64,000 nucleotides of DNA from Sagittula stellata E-37 (GCF_039724765.1 NZ_CP155729.1:992001-1056000), one strand, 5' to 3'. Counted from the stretch's first letter, positions 18,366 to 27,115 are shown. Notes: generated from the sequence alone by a model not told the origin. Made by a program: numbers and translations.

Positions 18366-18668
18366 CCCCTGCCATGCCTGGGCATGGTCTGGTTTGGGGC
18401 TCTTCACGTGCCCAGGCACATGACAGCCGGAGGGTGCCGCAGGTGTGTCTTGATTTGGCACCCGACCCGAACGAAGAACGCGCCCCAAGACGTTCTCCGA
18501 TCCCTGCCGGACCATTTCCGGCCCGGCGTTTGACTCTATTCACGAACGCATGGGCGAAGTTGTTTCAGGAATTTCATCTTGACGTTGCGTAATGTCCGAA
18601 TGGCCCGGTTCAGGTGCCGCATGGCGAGAACCGATTGACCTGCCGCCTGTTTGTGATCACATGGCCGC
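18366..18668. promoter_or_regulatory. 303-bp upstream region of the GntR gene with nested palindromes
   Basis: No gene seen. It contains CCATGCC-TG-GGCATGG (18372-18387) and GTGCC-CA-GGCAC (18408-18419). Each is palindromic, and their cores (18375-18384 and 18409-18418) are reverse complements of each other, so a larger cruciform or an RNA hairpin is possible. The last 150 bases, A+T-richer around 18530-18600, should contain the GntR promoter. Confidence 0.45.
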
Positions 18669-19325
18669 ATGCAAACCGTTCCACTGAAGACCGAGATCAC
18701 CGCCTCTGCCCACGACCGCGTCTATCGCGGGCTGAGGACGCGGATCATGCACGGCCAGATCGGGCCGGGGCAGGCGCTGACCCTGCGCGGCATCGGCAAG
18801 GAATTCGACGTGTCGATGACGCCCGCCCGCGAAGCGGTGAACCGGCTGGTGGCCGAAGGCGCGCTGTCGATGTCGAACTCGGGCCGGGTGGCGACGCCGG
18901 AACTGTCGAACGAACGGATCGAGGAACTGGCCGCGCTGCGCGCCCTGCTGGAGGTCGAACTGGCATCGCGCGCGCTGCCCCGCGCCCACATGGCGCTGAT
19001 CGACCGGTTGCAGACCATCAACGCCACCATCGGCGATGCGGTGTCGAACCGTGATGCGGTGGCCTACATCCGCACGAACCTGGAATTCCACCGCGCGCTC
19101 TACCTGCGGGCGCAGGCTCCGGCGATGCTGGCGATGTGCGAAACGGTCTGGCTGCAACTCGGGCCGACGATGCGGGCGCTCTACAGCCGCCTGCGCCGCA
19201 CCGATCCGCCGCAGTACCACCGGCTCATCATCGCCGCGCTGAAGGCCGGGGACGAGCCGGGCCTGAGACTGGCGGTGCGCACCGACGTGACGCAGGGCCT
19301 GCGGATGATCGCCGACCGGATCTGA
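18669..19325 (+). CDS. GntR-family regulator with FCD domain
   Basis: DNA-binding transcription regulator of 218 aa. The winged helix-turn-helix lies at about residues 15-80 (YRGLRTRIMHGQIGPGQALT and VSMTPAREAVNRLVAEGALS), followed by an all-helical FCD ligand-binding domain (about 85-210) with the metal-ligand-type His residues in LEFHRALY and YHRLI. FadR subfamily. There is no adjacent catabolic gene, so the regulated pathway is unknown. Confidence 0.9.
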   Translation: MQTVPLKTEITASAHDRVYRGLRTRIMHGQIGPGQALTLRGIGKEFDVSMTPAREAVNRLVAEGALSMSNSGRVATPELSNERIEELAALRALLEVELASRALPRAHMALIDRLQTINATIGDAVSNRDAVAYIRTNLEFHRALYLRAQAPAMLAMCETVWLQLGPTMRALYSRLRRTDPPQYHRLIIAALKAGDEPGLRLAVRTDVTQGLRMIADRI

Positions 19326-19562
19326 CAAACCGCATCCGACCGACCGCATCCGAGGGCCACGCGGCCCGAAGGCCCGCGCCACGCCACATTCTTCCGGCCC
19401 CGGCGCTCAAGCGCATGTAAGGCGGCAGGCGGCCCGCAGGCCCGCCCTACCCACCGTCCCGCCAGTGTTCCCCGGCGCCCACCGCGTCAACACGCCCGCT
19501 TGCGGAGAAGGGCAGGGCCGCGCATATCCGAAGACCGCGCCGCCCCTCTGAAAGAAGCCGCC
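19326..19562. repeat. 237-bp intergenic stretch with a copy of a CCCACCGTCCC repeat
   Basis: No gene seen. It holds the segment CCCGCCCTACCCACCGTCCC at 19441-19460, which recurs with small changes at 29746-29763 and 46803-46820. Surrounding sequence is G+C-rich with short runs such as GGCGGCCCGC. Probably a dispersed intergenic repeat of this lineage. Confidence 0.5.
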
Positions 19563-20135
19563 ATGCCGTCAGATCCGTCCGCCACGCCGCCGCGCCGGCA
19601 GGTGCTGGTCAAGTTCCTGCTCCTGCTCGGGCTGCTCGCCGGTTACTTCGCCTACCTCTGGGTGCGGTTCGACGCGGCCACCGGTGCGGTCACGGCGGGG
19701 CTGACCTGGGCCTTCTTCGTGCTCTGCACGCCCATCGCCGACGCGGGCTTTCTGCTGGATTTCCCGCTGCGGGTGTTGTTCGGCATCCGCATGGTGATCT
19801 CCGAACTGGCGGTCTGGGCATTGGCGGGCAGCATCGTGGGCACAACCCTTCTGCTGGGCCCGGCCTATTTCGACACGACCGTGCTGACCCGTCTGTTCCA
19901 TCAGATCCTCACGCACCCCTGGCCCTACTGGGGCGTTGTCGGACTGTCCGCCGCCGGGACCTTCCTGTCGGTGCGAATCGGGGACGAGCTGATGGACGTG
20001 ATCCACCACCGCGACCGGGCTTTCTTCCACTCTCACGCCTTCAAGCGGGAGCTGATCCAGATCGCCGCCTTCGCGGCGGTGGTCGTCGCGTATTACGAAC
20101 TGATCGCCTCCCTCGGGCTGGAAAGCGTGCTGTAG
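19563..20135 (+). CDS. hypothetical multi-pass membrane protein, 190 aa
   Basis: Membrane protein of 190 aa with about five hydrophobic helices: roughly residues 16-34, 41-60, 75-100, 118-140 and 158-178. Between the last two is a conserved-looking cytoplasmic segment GDELMDVIHHRDRAFFHSHAFK rich in His and charged residues. The ATG at 19563 was preferred to the in-frame ATG at 19500, whose extra 21 residues look noncoding. Family not recognised. Confidence 0.72.
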   Translation: MPSDPSATPPRRQVLVKFLLLLGLLAGYFAYLWVRFDAATGAVTAGLTWAFFVLCTPIADAGFLLDFPLRVLFGIRMVISELAVWALAGSIVGTTLLLGPAYFDTTVLTRLFHQILTHPWPYWGVVGLSAAGTFLSVRIGDELMDVIHHRDRAFFHSHAFKRELIQIAAFAAVVVAYYELIASLGLESVL

Positions 20136-20148
20136 CGCGGCCTGCGGA

Positions 20149-20556
20149 TCAGGACGTCGCGGCCCCGAGCGCGGTGTCCATCAGCGCCTTGATCTCGGCC
20201 TTGCCGGTCTGTGCGACGAGGCGGCCCAGCTCCTGATCGCCCTTCAGCACGACGAGGGTGGAACGGCGCGGGATGTTCAGCATGCGCGACAGCTCCCCTT
20301 TGCCATGGGTGTCCCAGTCGACGTCGATGAAGGTGATGTTCTGCTCGTAGGCGGGGTTTTCCTGCTTGAGCGCGGACAGCACGCGCTCCTGGGCGGCGCA
20401 GGTCGAACACCAGCTTGCCCGGAAGTCGAGGAAGAGGGTCTCTCCGGCGGCGAGCCGCTGGCTGGTGAGGCCGGGCGTGTATTCCAGCGCGGCACGGGCG
20501 GCGAAGGGCAGGACAAGCGCGCCCGCGGTCAGGGTCAGGAAGCTGCGGCGGTGCAT
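20149..20556 (-). CDS. periplasmic thioredoxin-fold protein
   Basis: Exported thioredoxin-like protein of 135 aa. A signal peptide with a twin-Arg-like start (MHRRSFLTLTAGALVLPF) is followed by a thioredoxin domain with redox motif WCSTC in FRASWCSTCAAQERVL and the cis-Pro region NIPRRSTLVVL. It resembles the C-terminal domain of DsbD. It is encoded directly downstream of a CcdA-type membrane electron carrier, so the pair probably acts as a split DsbD, passing reducing power to the periplasm. AAAGGAG precedes the chosen ATG. Confidence 0.87.
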   Translation of the reverse strand: MHRRSFLTLTAGALVLPFAARAALEYTPGLTSQRLAAGETLFLDFRASWCSTCAAQERVLSALKQENPAYEQNITFIDVDWDTHGKGELSRMLNIPRRSTLVVLKGDQELGRLVAQTGKAEIKALMDTALGAATS

Positions 20557-20591
20557 GGGAAACTCCTTTGGCAAGGGAAGGGGACAACGGG

Positions 20592-21305
20592 TCAGAGCGA
20601 AACGGAGAGGTCGATCAGCCAGGCTGGCAGGATGCCGATCAGCCAGGCCTCGACCATATGGTGGAGGTTGAACAGGAGCGCCAGCCCGGTGGCGGCAAAG
20701 ACCACGCCCAGCACGGGCCGGGCCGCGACCGCCAGCCGCCGGAGCGTGGCGCCGTGCCGTCCGATGGCGCCGCGCGTGCCGTAGGCCAGCCCGAGGATCA
20801 GGGTCGAGACGCCCATGGCGAAGGCCGCCATGATCGCCGTCACCCGCAGAAGGCTTTCGCCCTGCGAGGCAAGTGCTATGGCGCCGCCGAGCGTGGGGCC
20901 GATGCAGGGGCTCCAGACCGCGCCGAGCAGCAGCCCGCCGAGGAACTGCCCCCGCAGCCCGGTGCGGTCGACGCTGTCCATGCGCGTGTCGGCGCGCGCC
21001 GCCATGCCAGCCGTCGCCCCGGCCAGCACCGCGCCGGCGCGCGGCACCAGAAGCGCCAGCCCGAAGGCCACCATCAGCACCGCCCCGGCCCTTGAGATGG
21101 TCTCGGCGTCGAGTCCGGCGAGATGCCCGAAAGCCGTAACCGAGACGCCGAGGACCACGAAGGACAGCGACATCCCCGCCGCCATCGCCAGGGGCCCGCG
21201 CGGGCTGGCCTGCAGCGCGCCCGCGAGCACGATGGGCAGCACCGGCACCACGCAGGGGTTGATGAGGGTCAGAAGCCCCGCGCCATATGCGAACAGCAAT
21301 TCCAT
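20592..21305 (-). CDS. CcdA/DsbD-type transmembrane thiol-disulfide transporter
   Basis: Inner-membrane protein of 237 aa with six to seven hydrophobic helices. The two redox cysteines of the family are visible: NPCVVPVLP near residue 18 in the first helix and WSPCIGPTLGG near 130. Such proteins carry electrons from cytoplasmic thioredoxin to periplasmic partners. The thioredoxin gene begins 35 bases downstream on the same strand. The ATG at 21305 (MELLFAYGAG) was preferred over a frame 14 codons longer. Confidence 0.9.
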   Translation of the reverse strand: MELLFAYGAGLLTLINPCVVPVLPIVLAGALQASPRGPLAMAAGMSLSFVVLGVSVTAFGHLAGLDAETISRAGAVLMVAFGLALLVPRAGAVLAGATAGMAARADTRMDSVDRTGLRGQFLGGLLLGAVWSPCIGPTLGGAIALASQGESLLRVTAIMAAFAMGVSTLILGLAYGTRGAIGRHGATLRRLAVAARPVLGVVFAATGLALLFNLHHMVEAWLIGILPAWLIDLSVSL

Positions 21306-21463
21306 GCCGCGATATGAGCGCAGCCGGATGTGCCTGTCACTCGACAATCGCCTGACGCCGGGTCACGTCCGCGCCAGCGAATGTTTCAGGGGTTGTGTCA
21401 GGGCCCGACCGCCGGCGCCTGTGGACGGGGCAGGAGCGAGGGGCCGGCCCCTCGCGCTCCCCG

Positions 21464-21484
21464 GAGTATTTTCGAAGCAAAGAA
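21464..21484. repeat. dispersed motif, copy 1 (GTATTT...AAGCAAAGAAG)
   Basis: The segment GAGTATTTTCGAAGCAAAGA recurs as GAGTATTTTCAAAGCGAAGA at 29812-29831 and more loosely on the minus strand near 58384-58401. All copies are intergenic. It looks like a small dispersed extragenic element. Confidence 0.5.
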
Positions 21485-21577
21485 GCCGGGAGGTCGGGGC
21501 AGGGGCCTTTCGGCGTGGGGGCATGGAGAGGACGGCAGTCGCGATAGGCCGATGGCGCCAGCGATGCAGGTGGCGCC

Positions 21578-21667
21578 TGGGAAGACTGGATATGCGAAGA
21601 CTGGGCCTGGGAAGACTGGGCTTGGGAGGACCGGATATGGGAACGCTGGGCCTGGGGAACATAGGGC
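21578..21667. repeat. degenerate 15-bp tandem repeat, six units
   Basis: Six consecutive 15-base units with consensus close to TGGGAAGACTGGGCC begin at 21578, 21593, 21608, 21623, 21638 and 21653. Divergence grows toward the end. Because 15 is a multiple of 3, one plus frame reads as Leu/Gly-rich pentapeptides, but no convincing gene spans it. Confidence 0.8.
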
Positions 21668-21690
21668 CGGGGACGGTGGTGCGACTGGAC

Positions 21691-21719
21691 CGGCTGGCCG
21701 TTAAGGGGGCGGCCAGCCG
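21691..21719 (-). terminator. hairpin downstream of accA
   Basis: A 10-bp perfect stem (21691-21700 with 21710-21719, arm CGGCTGGCCG) with a 9-base loop, about 33 bases beyond the accA stop on the minus strand. No T-run follows, so it may act as an RNA-end stabiliser or a weak terminator. Confidence 0.5.
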
Positions 21720-21751
21720 CCTTTGCGCACTGCGGCGGAACGGGGGGCCGC

Positions 21752-22714
21752 TCAGGCGGCCAGTCCCTTGGCCCCCATGTTCAGGAACTTGGCCCGGCGG
21801 GCCTGCACCAGTTCGCCGCGTTTCGTGCCGCCGAGCTCCTTCAGCATCGTCGCGATGGCTTCGCCGACCGAGGAGAGTACCGCCGCGCGGTCGCGGTGCG
21901 CGCCGCCTTTCGGTTCGCGGATGATCCGGTCGCAGACACCGAGCTGGTAGAGATCCTGCGCCGTCAGTCGCAGCGCCTCCGCGGCCTCGCGCATCTTTTC
22001 GGCATCCTTCCACAGGATCGACGCGCAGCCTTCGGGCGAGATCACCGAGTAGACCGAATGCTCCAGCATCGCGACGCGGTTCGCCGTGGCGAAGGCCACC
22101 GCCCCGCCCGAGCCGCCTTCGCCGATGATCACCGTCACCAGCGGCACGCCGATCTTCAGGCATTTTTCGGTCGACCGGGCGATCGCCTCGGACTGGCCGC
22201 GTTCCTCGGCGCCCTTGCCGGGGTAGGCGCCGGGCGTGTCGATCAGCGTCACCACCGGCAGCCCGAAGCGGTCCGCCATGTCCATCAGGCGCACCGCCTT
22301 GCGGTAGCCCTCGGGCCGGGCCATGCCGAAGTTGCGGTCGATCCGGGACGAGGTGTCGTGGCCCTTCTCGTGGCCGATCACCATCACCGGTTCGTCGTTG
22401 AACCGCGCGAGCCCGCCCATCACCGCGTGGTCGTCGGCAAAGTTCCGGTCGCCGGCCAGCGGCGTGTATTCGGTGAACAGCGCCTCGATGTAGTCCTTGC
22501 AATGCGGGCGCTCCGGGTGCCGCGCGACCTGGCACTTCCGCCAGGGCGTCAGCTTGGCGTAGAGGTCCTTGAGCAGCGCGTCGGCCTTCTTGTCGAGCGC
22601 CTTCGCCTCGGCCTCCACGTCCATGCCGGGGTTCTCGCGCGCCATCGCGCGCAGTTCTTCCGCCTTGCCTTCGATCTCCGCCAGCGGCTTCTCGAAATCG
22701 AGGTAGTTGGCCAT
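21752..22714 (-). CDS. accA: acetyl-CoA carboxylase carboxyltransferase subunit alpha
   Basis: Alpha subunit of the carboxyltransferase that moves the carboxyl group from biotin to acetyl-CoA, giving malonyl-CoA for fatty acid synthesis. At 320 aa it is normal length. The N-terminal helix [17 protein letters not shown], the oxyanion/CoA region [19 protein letters not shown] and [12 protein letters not shown] are characteristic. GGAGGA lies 6 bases before the ATG. It is monocistronic here; accD and the biotin subunits are not in the window. Confidence 0.97.
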   Translation of the reverse strand: MANYLDFEKPLAEIEGKAEELRAMARENPGMDVEAEAKALDKKADALLKDLYAKLTPWRKCQVARHPERPHCKDYIEALFTEYTPLAGDRNFADDHAVMGGLARFNDEPVMVIGHEKGHDTSSRIDRNFGMARPEGYRKAVRLMDMADRFGLPVVTLIDTPGAYPGKGAEERGQSEAIARSTEKCLKIGVPLVTVIIGEGGSGGAVAFATANRVAMLEHSVYSVISPEGCASILWKDAEKMREAAEALRLTAQDLYQLGVCDRIIREPKGGAHRDRAAVLSSVGEAIATMLKELGGTKRGELVQARRAKFLNMGAKGLAA

Positions 22715-22823
22715 GCGGTGTCCTCCATGATGCTGGGCGCTATATGGCGATTGCGCAGCCGGAACGCAACAAAGCAAGATTTGTCGCCCCCGTCGGTGCA
22801 CGATGGCCCGGAAAGGAGCGCCC

Positions 22824-23252
22824 ATGTCCGCCACGCCGCCCGCCACGTCCTGCGAATCCCGCCTGCGCCGGGCGATCCGGCACATCGTCGACCGTCCCGG
22901 CGGGGACCTCTCGCTCGATGCCCTGTGCGGGGTGGCGGGAATGTCGCGTGTCCACGTCGCGCACGTGTTTCACGCCATGACCGGAGAAACCGCGGCACGG
23001 GCGGTGCGCCGGTTGCGGCTGCACCGCGCCGCCTTCGGCCCGACGCACGGCCCCGCCCCCGTGGACCGGATCGCCGCGCACAGCGGTTACGACAACGTGG
23101 ACAGCTCCGTGCGGGCGTTCAAGGCGCTCTACGGCATCTCGCCGGCCGCCTTCCGGCAGGCCGGGCGCAGCGCGCCAGTCGCGGGGATGGCTATCCGCCG
23201 AACAGCACGGGCACCATGGCGGCGACAAGCAGCGCCGCCATCGTCCGGTTGA
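22824..23252 (+). CDS. AraC-type helix-turn-helix protein lacking a sensor domain
   Basis: Protein of 142 aa consisting almost only of an AraC-family double helix-turn-helix (about residues 12-112): [22 protein letters not shown], then [22 protein letters not shown]. AraC regulators normally carry an extra ligand domain; in the GyrI-like subfamily the HTH is N-terminal. Here the coding frame continues only about 30 low-quality residues past the HTH and overlaps the 3' end of the oppositely oriented LysE gene by 62 bases, so a lost C-terminal domain is possible. AAGGAG precedes the chosen ATG by 5 bases. Confidence 0.75.
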   Translation: MSATPPATSCESRLRRAIRHIVDRPGGDLSLDALCGVAGMSRVHVAHVFHAMTGETAARAVRRLRLHRAAFGPTHGPAPVDRIAAHSGYDNVDSSVRAFKALYGISPAAFRQAGRSAPVAGMAIRRTARAPWRRQAAPPSSG

Positions 23253-23787
23253 ACCAGCGCAGGCGCACCGGGTTGGCCAGCCAGCGGCGGATACCGGTGC
23301 CGAAGCTGGTCCAGACGATGCCCGATACCGTGCCGAGCGCCAGGAAGACGGATGCGACGAACAGCACCCCGGCCACGTCCCGGCCCGGCGCGTACAGCGT
23401 GATCGCCCCCAGCGCCATGCTCCAGCCCTTCGGGTTGACCCACTGGAAGGCCGCCGCCTGCGCGAAGGTCATGGGCCGCGTCTCGGCCGCCGCTTCGCGG
23501 ACCTCTCCGGCGGTGGCGATCTTCCAGGCGAGGTAGAGAAGGTAGACCACCGCCAGCGTCTTCAGCACCGCGTAGGCCGGGGGCCAGAGATCGAAGAGCC
23601 GCATCGCGCCCAGGCCCACCGGCACGATCATCAGCGGAAATCCCAGCACGACACCCGACAGGTGCGGCAAGGTCCGCCGGATGCCGAAATTGGCGCCCGA
23701 CGCGACCAGCATCAGGTTGTTCGGCCCCGGCGTGAACAAGGAGGCGGCGGCAAAGCCCGCGAGGGCGGGGAAGATGTCGAAGGTCAT
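23191..23787 (-). CDS. LysE/RhtB-family amino-acid exporter
   Basis: Inner-membrane exporter of 198 aa with five to six hydrophobic helices and the family signature LFTPGPNNLMLVASG at about residues 17-31 and FQWVNPKGW near 114. Members export amino acids such as lysine, threonine or homoserine. It is divergent from an Lrp/AsnC regulator gene, a common arrangement in which the regulator controls the exporter in response to an amino acid. The ATG at 23787 is the one at the conserved N-terminus; the longer frame runs into the regulator gene. Confidence 0.9.
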   Translation of the reverse strand: MTFDIFPALAGFAAASLFTPGPNNLMLVASGANFGIRRTLPHLSGVVLGFPLMIVPVGLGAMRLFDLWPPAYAVLKTLAVVYLLYLAWKIATAGEVREAAAETRPMTFAQAAAFQWVNPKGWSMALGAITLYAPGRDVAGVLFVASVFLALGTVSGIVWTSFGTGIRRWLANPVRLRWFNRTMAALLVAAMVPVLFGG

Positions 23788-23886
23788 GGGAATGCGCGTC
23801 CGGATTTCGGCTTTGACGCAACTCTGACGCATCCGTCGCGCCATGAAATTGCCATTTCCGGCGTTTTCCATGGTATTGCGCAATCC

Positions 23887-24339
23887 ATGACCGATCTTGA
23901 CCAGATTGACCGCAGGATATTGCGAGAGCTTCAGGCCGATGGCCGCATGTCCAACCTCATGTTGGCGGAGCGGGTTGGGTTGTCGCCTTCTGCCTGCCTG
24001 CGCCGGACCCAGGCGCTGGAAAAGGCGGGTGTGATCGCGGGCTATCGCGCCGTGCTCGATCCCGGCAAGACGGGGACGGGGTTCGTGGCCTACCTTTCGG
24101 TCGGGCTGAACCAGCACACCAAGGTCGCGCAGGAGGCGTTCGAGCGGGCCATGACCGCCGCCCCGGAGGTGGTCGAATGCCACAACATCACCGGCGCGGT
24201 AGAGTACCTCTTGCGGGTCGAGGTCGCCGACCTGGCCGCCTACAAGCACTTCCACACAGACATTCTGGGTGCGCTGCCGCAGGTGGACAGGCTGACCACC
24301 TACGTGGTGATGGGCTCTCCGAAGGACATGCGCGCCTGA
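23887..24339 (+). CDS. Lrp/AsnC-family transcription regulator
   Basis: Amino-acid-responsive regulator of 150 aa. N-terminal helix-turn-helix (LDQIDRRILRELQADGRMSN, then AERVGLSPSACLRRTQALEKAG) and C-terminal RAM effector domain (about 65-145). The 99-bp gap to the divergent LysE exporter gene suggests it regulates both. It ends 17 bases before the stop of the convergent methyltransferase gene. Confidence 0.93.
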   Translation: MTDLDQIDRRILRELQADGRMSNLMLAERVGLSPSACLRRTQALEKAGVIAGYRAVLDPGKTGTGFVAYLSVGLNQHTKVAQEAFERAMTAAPEVVECHNITGAVEYLLRVEVADLAAYKHFHTDILGALPQVDRLTTYVVMGSPKDMRA

Positions 24340-24356
24340 GCGGCGGCGGCTGGCGG

Positions 24357-25742
24357 TCAGACCGCGATGCCCAGCGTCGCCATCCTGTCCGCAAGACCGA
24401 AACTGTCTTCCGCCTCGCCGGCAATGACCGCGCGATGCGCCTTCATGCCGAACTGGATCGGGCCGCCCCAGGCCGGCGACATGAAGCCCGGCATCGGCTT
24501 GCGGGATTTCAGACGGCGCATCATCGCGGCATTGAACCTGTCGCAGCCGTCCTGCGCGGCCTCGCGTTGCGCTTCGGGCCGGAGGTCCAGCAGGTTGCCC
24601 GACACATAGGCCGTCATCACCACCTGGAACGCCTGCGCGGCGGGCACGTCCAACGCCGCCATGCAGTCGCCGAAGGTCCGCCCGCCGTCCCCGGCCAAAT
24701 CCTTCAGCCCGTCCAGCACATCGTCGGGCAACCCGCGCTTGAGCTGGTCGCCGACCGAGGGGTGGGTTCCCATTTCAAGCGCCGGGTCCCAGGGCACCAC
24801 CTCGATCCCGCGCATGTTGTCGACCATGGCCGGGCCGGACATCTTCATCGCGCCACGGTGGAACAGGTCGTTGCGGAAGGTCCGGCGCAGCAACAGGTCG
24901 CGCGCCGTCTCGCCCCATCCGCCGTCCACGGCCTTCTTCAGGAAGTCCATCTCGGCGGCATCGAGGTACAGCGCCTCCATGTGCTCCACCAGCACCGCCG
25001 GCCCGGCAAAGGCCATCTTGGCGCGCTCCAGCGGCCGGCCGAGGTCTTCCATCCACTTGCCCGTGCCGAAGGGGCTGGCGATTTCGTGCGCCAGGAAGTG
25101 GTCCGGTGCCTCGCTCAGCTTGTTCCACAAAAGCTCCATCTGCGGATAGCCGTCGGCCATCATGTCGACCCAGGCCTGCGCGGCGGCCCGTGCCGGGCCA
25201 TACCGTTCGTCTGCCGACCGCGCCATGGGGGCCGAGCGGAAGATCTTGCGGACCGGCGCCAGCGAGCACCATCCCGCCGCCGCGTTGTAGCCGAAGTAGG
25301 CCACCGCCCCCGGCGCCATCCAAGTGCCCAGCACGTCGACGATCTCTTCACGGACCTCCGGCGGGACCCAGGTCCAGACACCATGCGCGGCGGCGAAATC
25401 GTACTTTTCGGCGGGCGGGTTGGCCGCCATCTCGGCAAAGCTGCCCTCCAGCACCTCGATGTTGGTCAGGCCGATCTCGGCGATCAGGCGGTTCGCCATG
25501 ACGATGTGCTCGGGCATGAAGTCGTAGCCGGTGAACTCCGCCCACGGATAGGCGGCGGCCAGGCCGATCAGCGTCATCGCCGACCCGCAACCCAGTTCGA
25601 GGAAACGGAACGGCTTGCCCGGATCGGGGCAGCTCAGCCCGCCGAAGTGCATCGCCTGCGCCCACCGCCATGGCGTGATCTCTGTCTGGATGGCGTCGAT
25701 GTAGGCGCTGTCGGTGGGGTATCCCTGGGACCAGTCGGACAT
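24357..25742 (-). CDS. class I methyltransferase with regulatory domain (paralogue 1)
   Basis: SAM-dependent methyltransferase of 461 aa. The Rossmann motif I is FLELGCGSAMTLIGLAAAYP (about 45-64), with GYDFMPEHI as motif II and YDFAAAHGVWTWVP as motif IV. Residues about 215-310 correspond to the predicted methyltransferase regulatory domain (PF10119), followed by a winged-helix-like C-terminus. It begins one base inside the stop of its upstream paralogue (TGATG), so the two are translationally coupled. Substrate is not predictable. Confidence 0.85.
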   Translation of the reverse strand: MSDWSQGYPTDSAYIDAIQTEITPWRWAQAMHFGGLSCPDPGKPFRFLELGCGSAMTLIGLAAAYPWAEFTGYDFMPEHIVMANRLIAEIGLTNIEVLEGSFAEMAANPPAEKYDFAAAHGVWTWVPPEVREEIVDVLGTWMAPGAVAYFGYNAAAGWCSLAPVRKIFRSAPMARSADERYGPARAAAQAWVDMMADGYPQMELLWNKLSEAPDHFLAHEIASPFGTGKWMEDLGRPLERAKMAFAGPAVLVEHMEALYLDAAEMDFLKKAVDGGWGETARDLLLRRTFRNDLFHRGAMKMSGPAMVDNMRGIEVVPWDPALEMGTHPSVGDQLKRGLPDDVLDGLKDLAGDGGRTFGDCMAALDVPAAQAFQVVMTAYVSGNLLDLRPEAQREAAQDGCDRFNAAMMRRLKSRKPMPGFMSPAWGGPIQFGMKAHRAVIAGEAEDSFGLADRMATLGIAV

Positions 25743-27115
25743 CACGCCACCCCCAGCATGCGCAGCCGCCGGGCAAGATCCGGGCCCGGCTCGCCCTCGG
25801 CCAGCGCCGTGCGGTGCGTCTCTTCCTGAACCTCGATTGCGCCGCCGATCACCGGCGAGACAAGGCCGGGCGAGGGCGCCCCGGTCTGCAACCGCCGCAG
25901 CATCGCCATGTTGAACCGGTCGCACCCTTCTTCTGACGCGGCGATCTGCTCTGCCGGGCGCCTGTCCAGCAACTTGCCCGAGGCAAGGGCCAGCATCGCG
26001 ATCTGGAAGGTCTGCGCCGGGTTGTCGCCCAGCACGTCCGCGCAATCGCCCAGTGTCGCCCCCTCTGCCGCGCGGGCATGCAGCGCGGCGACCAGGTCGT
26101 CCTGAAGGTGGTGTTTCAGCCGCCGGTAGATCCCGAGGTGCGTGGTCAGGCGGATCTCCTGGTCCCACGGCACCACGTCAAGCGCGCGCATCCGCGCCAC
26201 CATTTCGGACGCGCCGAGGAACGGCGCCCCACGGTGGTACAGGTCCTTCCGGAAGAAGCGGCCATGCAGCAGGTCGCGCGCCGCCTCGCCCCAGCCCTCC
26301 GCCACCGCCTGCCGCAGCAGGTCGAGGCGCGGCTCGTCGAGGAAGGGGCCGTCCATGTTCTCGGCCAGGACCGCCGGGCCGCCATAGGCCATCTTGGCAT
26401 CCGCCAGGGGGGCGGCGACCTCCTCCATCCACACGCCGGTGCCATGCGGGTTGCCCAATTCGTGCGCCAGGAAATGGTCGTCGCGGTCGGCCATCGTCGC
26501 CCAGTGCGCCCGCACGCCCGGGTTGGTCTCGCCCATCAGCGTCAACCAGTGCGACACCGCCTCGCGCGCGGGACCGTAGGGGTTGCCCGGCGGGCCTTTC
26601 GGCACCTCGGCAAAGATCTTGCGGATCGGCTCGGACGCGGCCCAGCCAGCCGCCGTGTTGTAACCCACGTAGAACACCGCGCCCGGCGCCAGCCACCGCC
26701 CCATGACCGCGACGATGTCGCGGCGGACAGTCTCCGGCACCCAGGTCCAGACGCCGTGCGCGCTGGCAAAGTCGTATTTCTCTGCCGGGGTCTCCTGCGC
26801 CATCTCGGCAAAGCTGGCCTCGCGCACCTCGACGTTGGTCATCCCGGTCTCGGCGATCAGCGCGTTGGCCTGCATCACGCATTCCGGCATGAAGTCGTAG
26901 CCTGTGAACTCCGCCCACGGATAGGCAGCGGCCAGACCGATCAGCGTGGTGGCCGACCCGCAGCCCAGTTCGAGGAAACGGAACGGCTTGCCCGGGTCCG
27001 GTGCGTCGCGCCCGGCGAAGGCCAGTGACTGGTGCCAGCGCCACGGAGAGATCGCAGGCTGGATGGCATCGATGTAGACGGAGTCGGTCGGGTAGCCATT
27101 GGACCAGTCGGACAT
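25742..27115 (-). CDS. class I methyltransferase with regulatory domain (paralogue 2)
   Basis: SAM-dependent methyltransferase of 457 aa, collinear over its whole length with the downstream gene: both start MSDWSxGYPTDSxYIDAIQ, share FLELGCGSA, GYDFMPE and HGVWTWVP, and end MPL/RRLRMLG-like. By eye the two are roughly half identical, so this is an old tandem duplication. Domains: methyltransferase about 45-200, regulatory domain about 215-310. An in-frame ATG four codons upstream (27127) is possible; the conserved MSDW start was preferred. Confidence 0.85.
   Translation of the reverse strand: MSDWSNGYPTDSVYIDAIQPAISPWRWHQSLAFAGRDAPDPGKPFRFLELGCGSATTLIGLAAAYPWAEFTGYDFMPECVMQANALIAETGMTNVEVREASFAEMAQETPAEKYDFASAHGVWTWVPETVRRDIVAVMGRWLAPGAVFYVGYNTAAGWAASEPIRKIFAEVPKGPPGNPYGPAREAVSHWLTLMGETNPGVRAHWATMADRDDHFLAHELGNPHGTGVWMEEVAAPLADAKMAYGGPAVLAENMDGPFLDEPRLDLLRQAVAEGWGEAARDLLHGRFFRKDLYHRGAPFLGASEMVARMRALDVVPWDQEIRLTTHLGIYRRLKHHLQDDLVAALHARAAEGATLGDCADVLGDNPAQTFQIAMLALASGKLLDRRPAEQIAASEEGCDRFNMAMLRRLQTGAPSPGLVSPVIGGAIEVQEETHRTALAEGEPGPDLARRLRMLGVA

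Larger units (their letters stand above)
21306..21751. other. 446-bp intergenic region between ccdA-like and accA genes
   Basis: No conserved gene. From left to right: the promoter region of the ccdA-like gene, a GAGTATTTTCGAAGCAAAGA motif at 21464-21483 that recurs elsewhere in the window, a 15-bp tandem repeat array (21578-21667) and a hairpin (21691-21719) downstream of accA. Short open frames across the repeat are not convincing. Confidence 0.6.

Noticed and set aside
21578..21667. Tandem repeat considered as a CRISPR array
   Set aside because: Units are contiguous 15-mers without spacers, and no cas genes are present.
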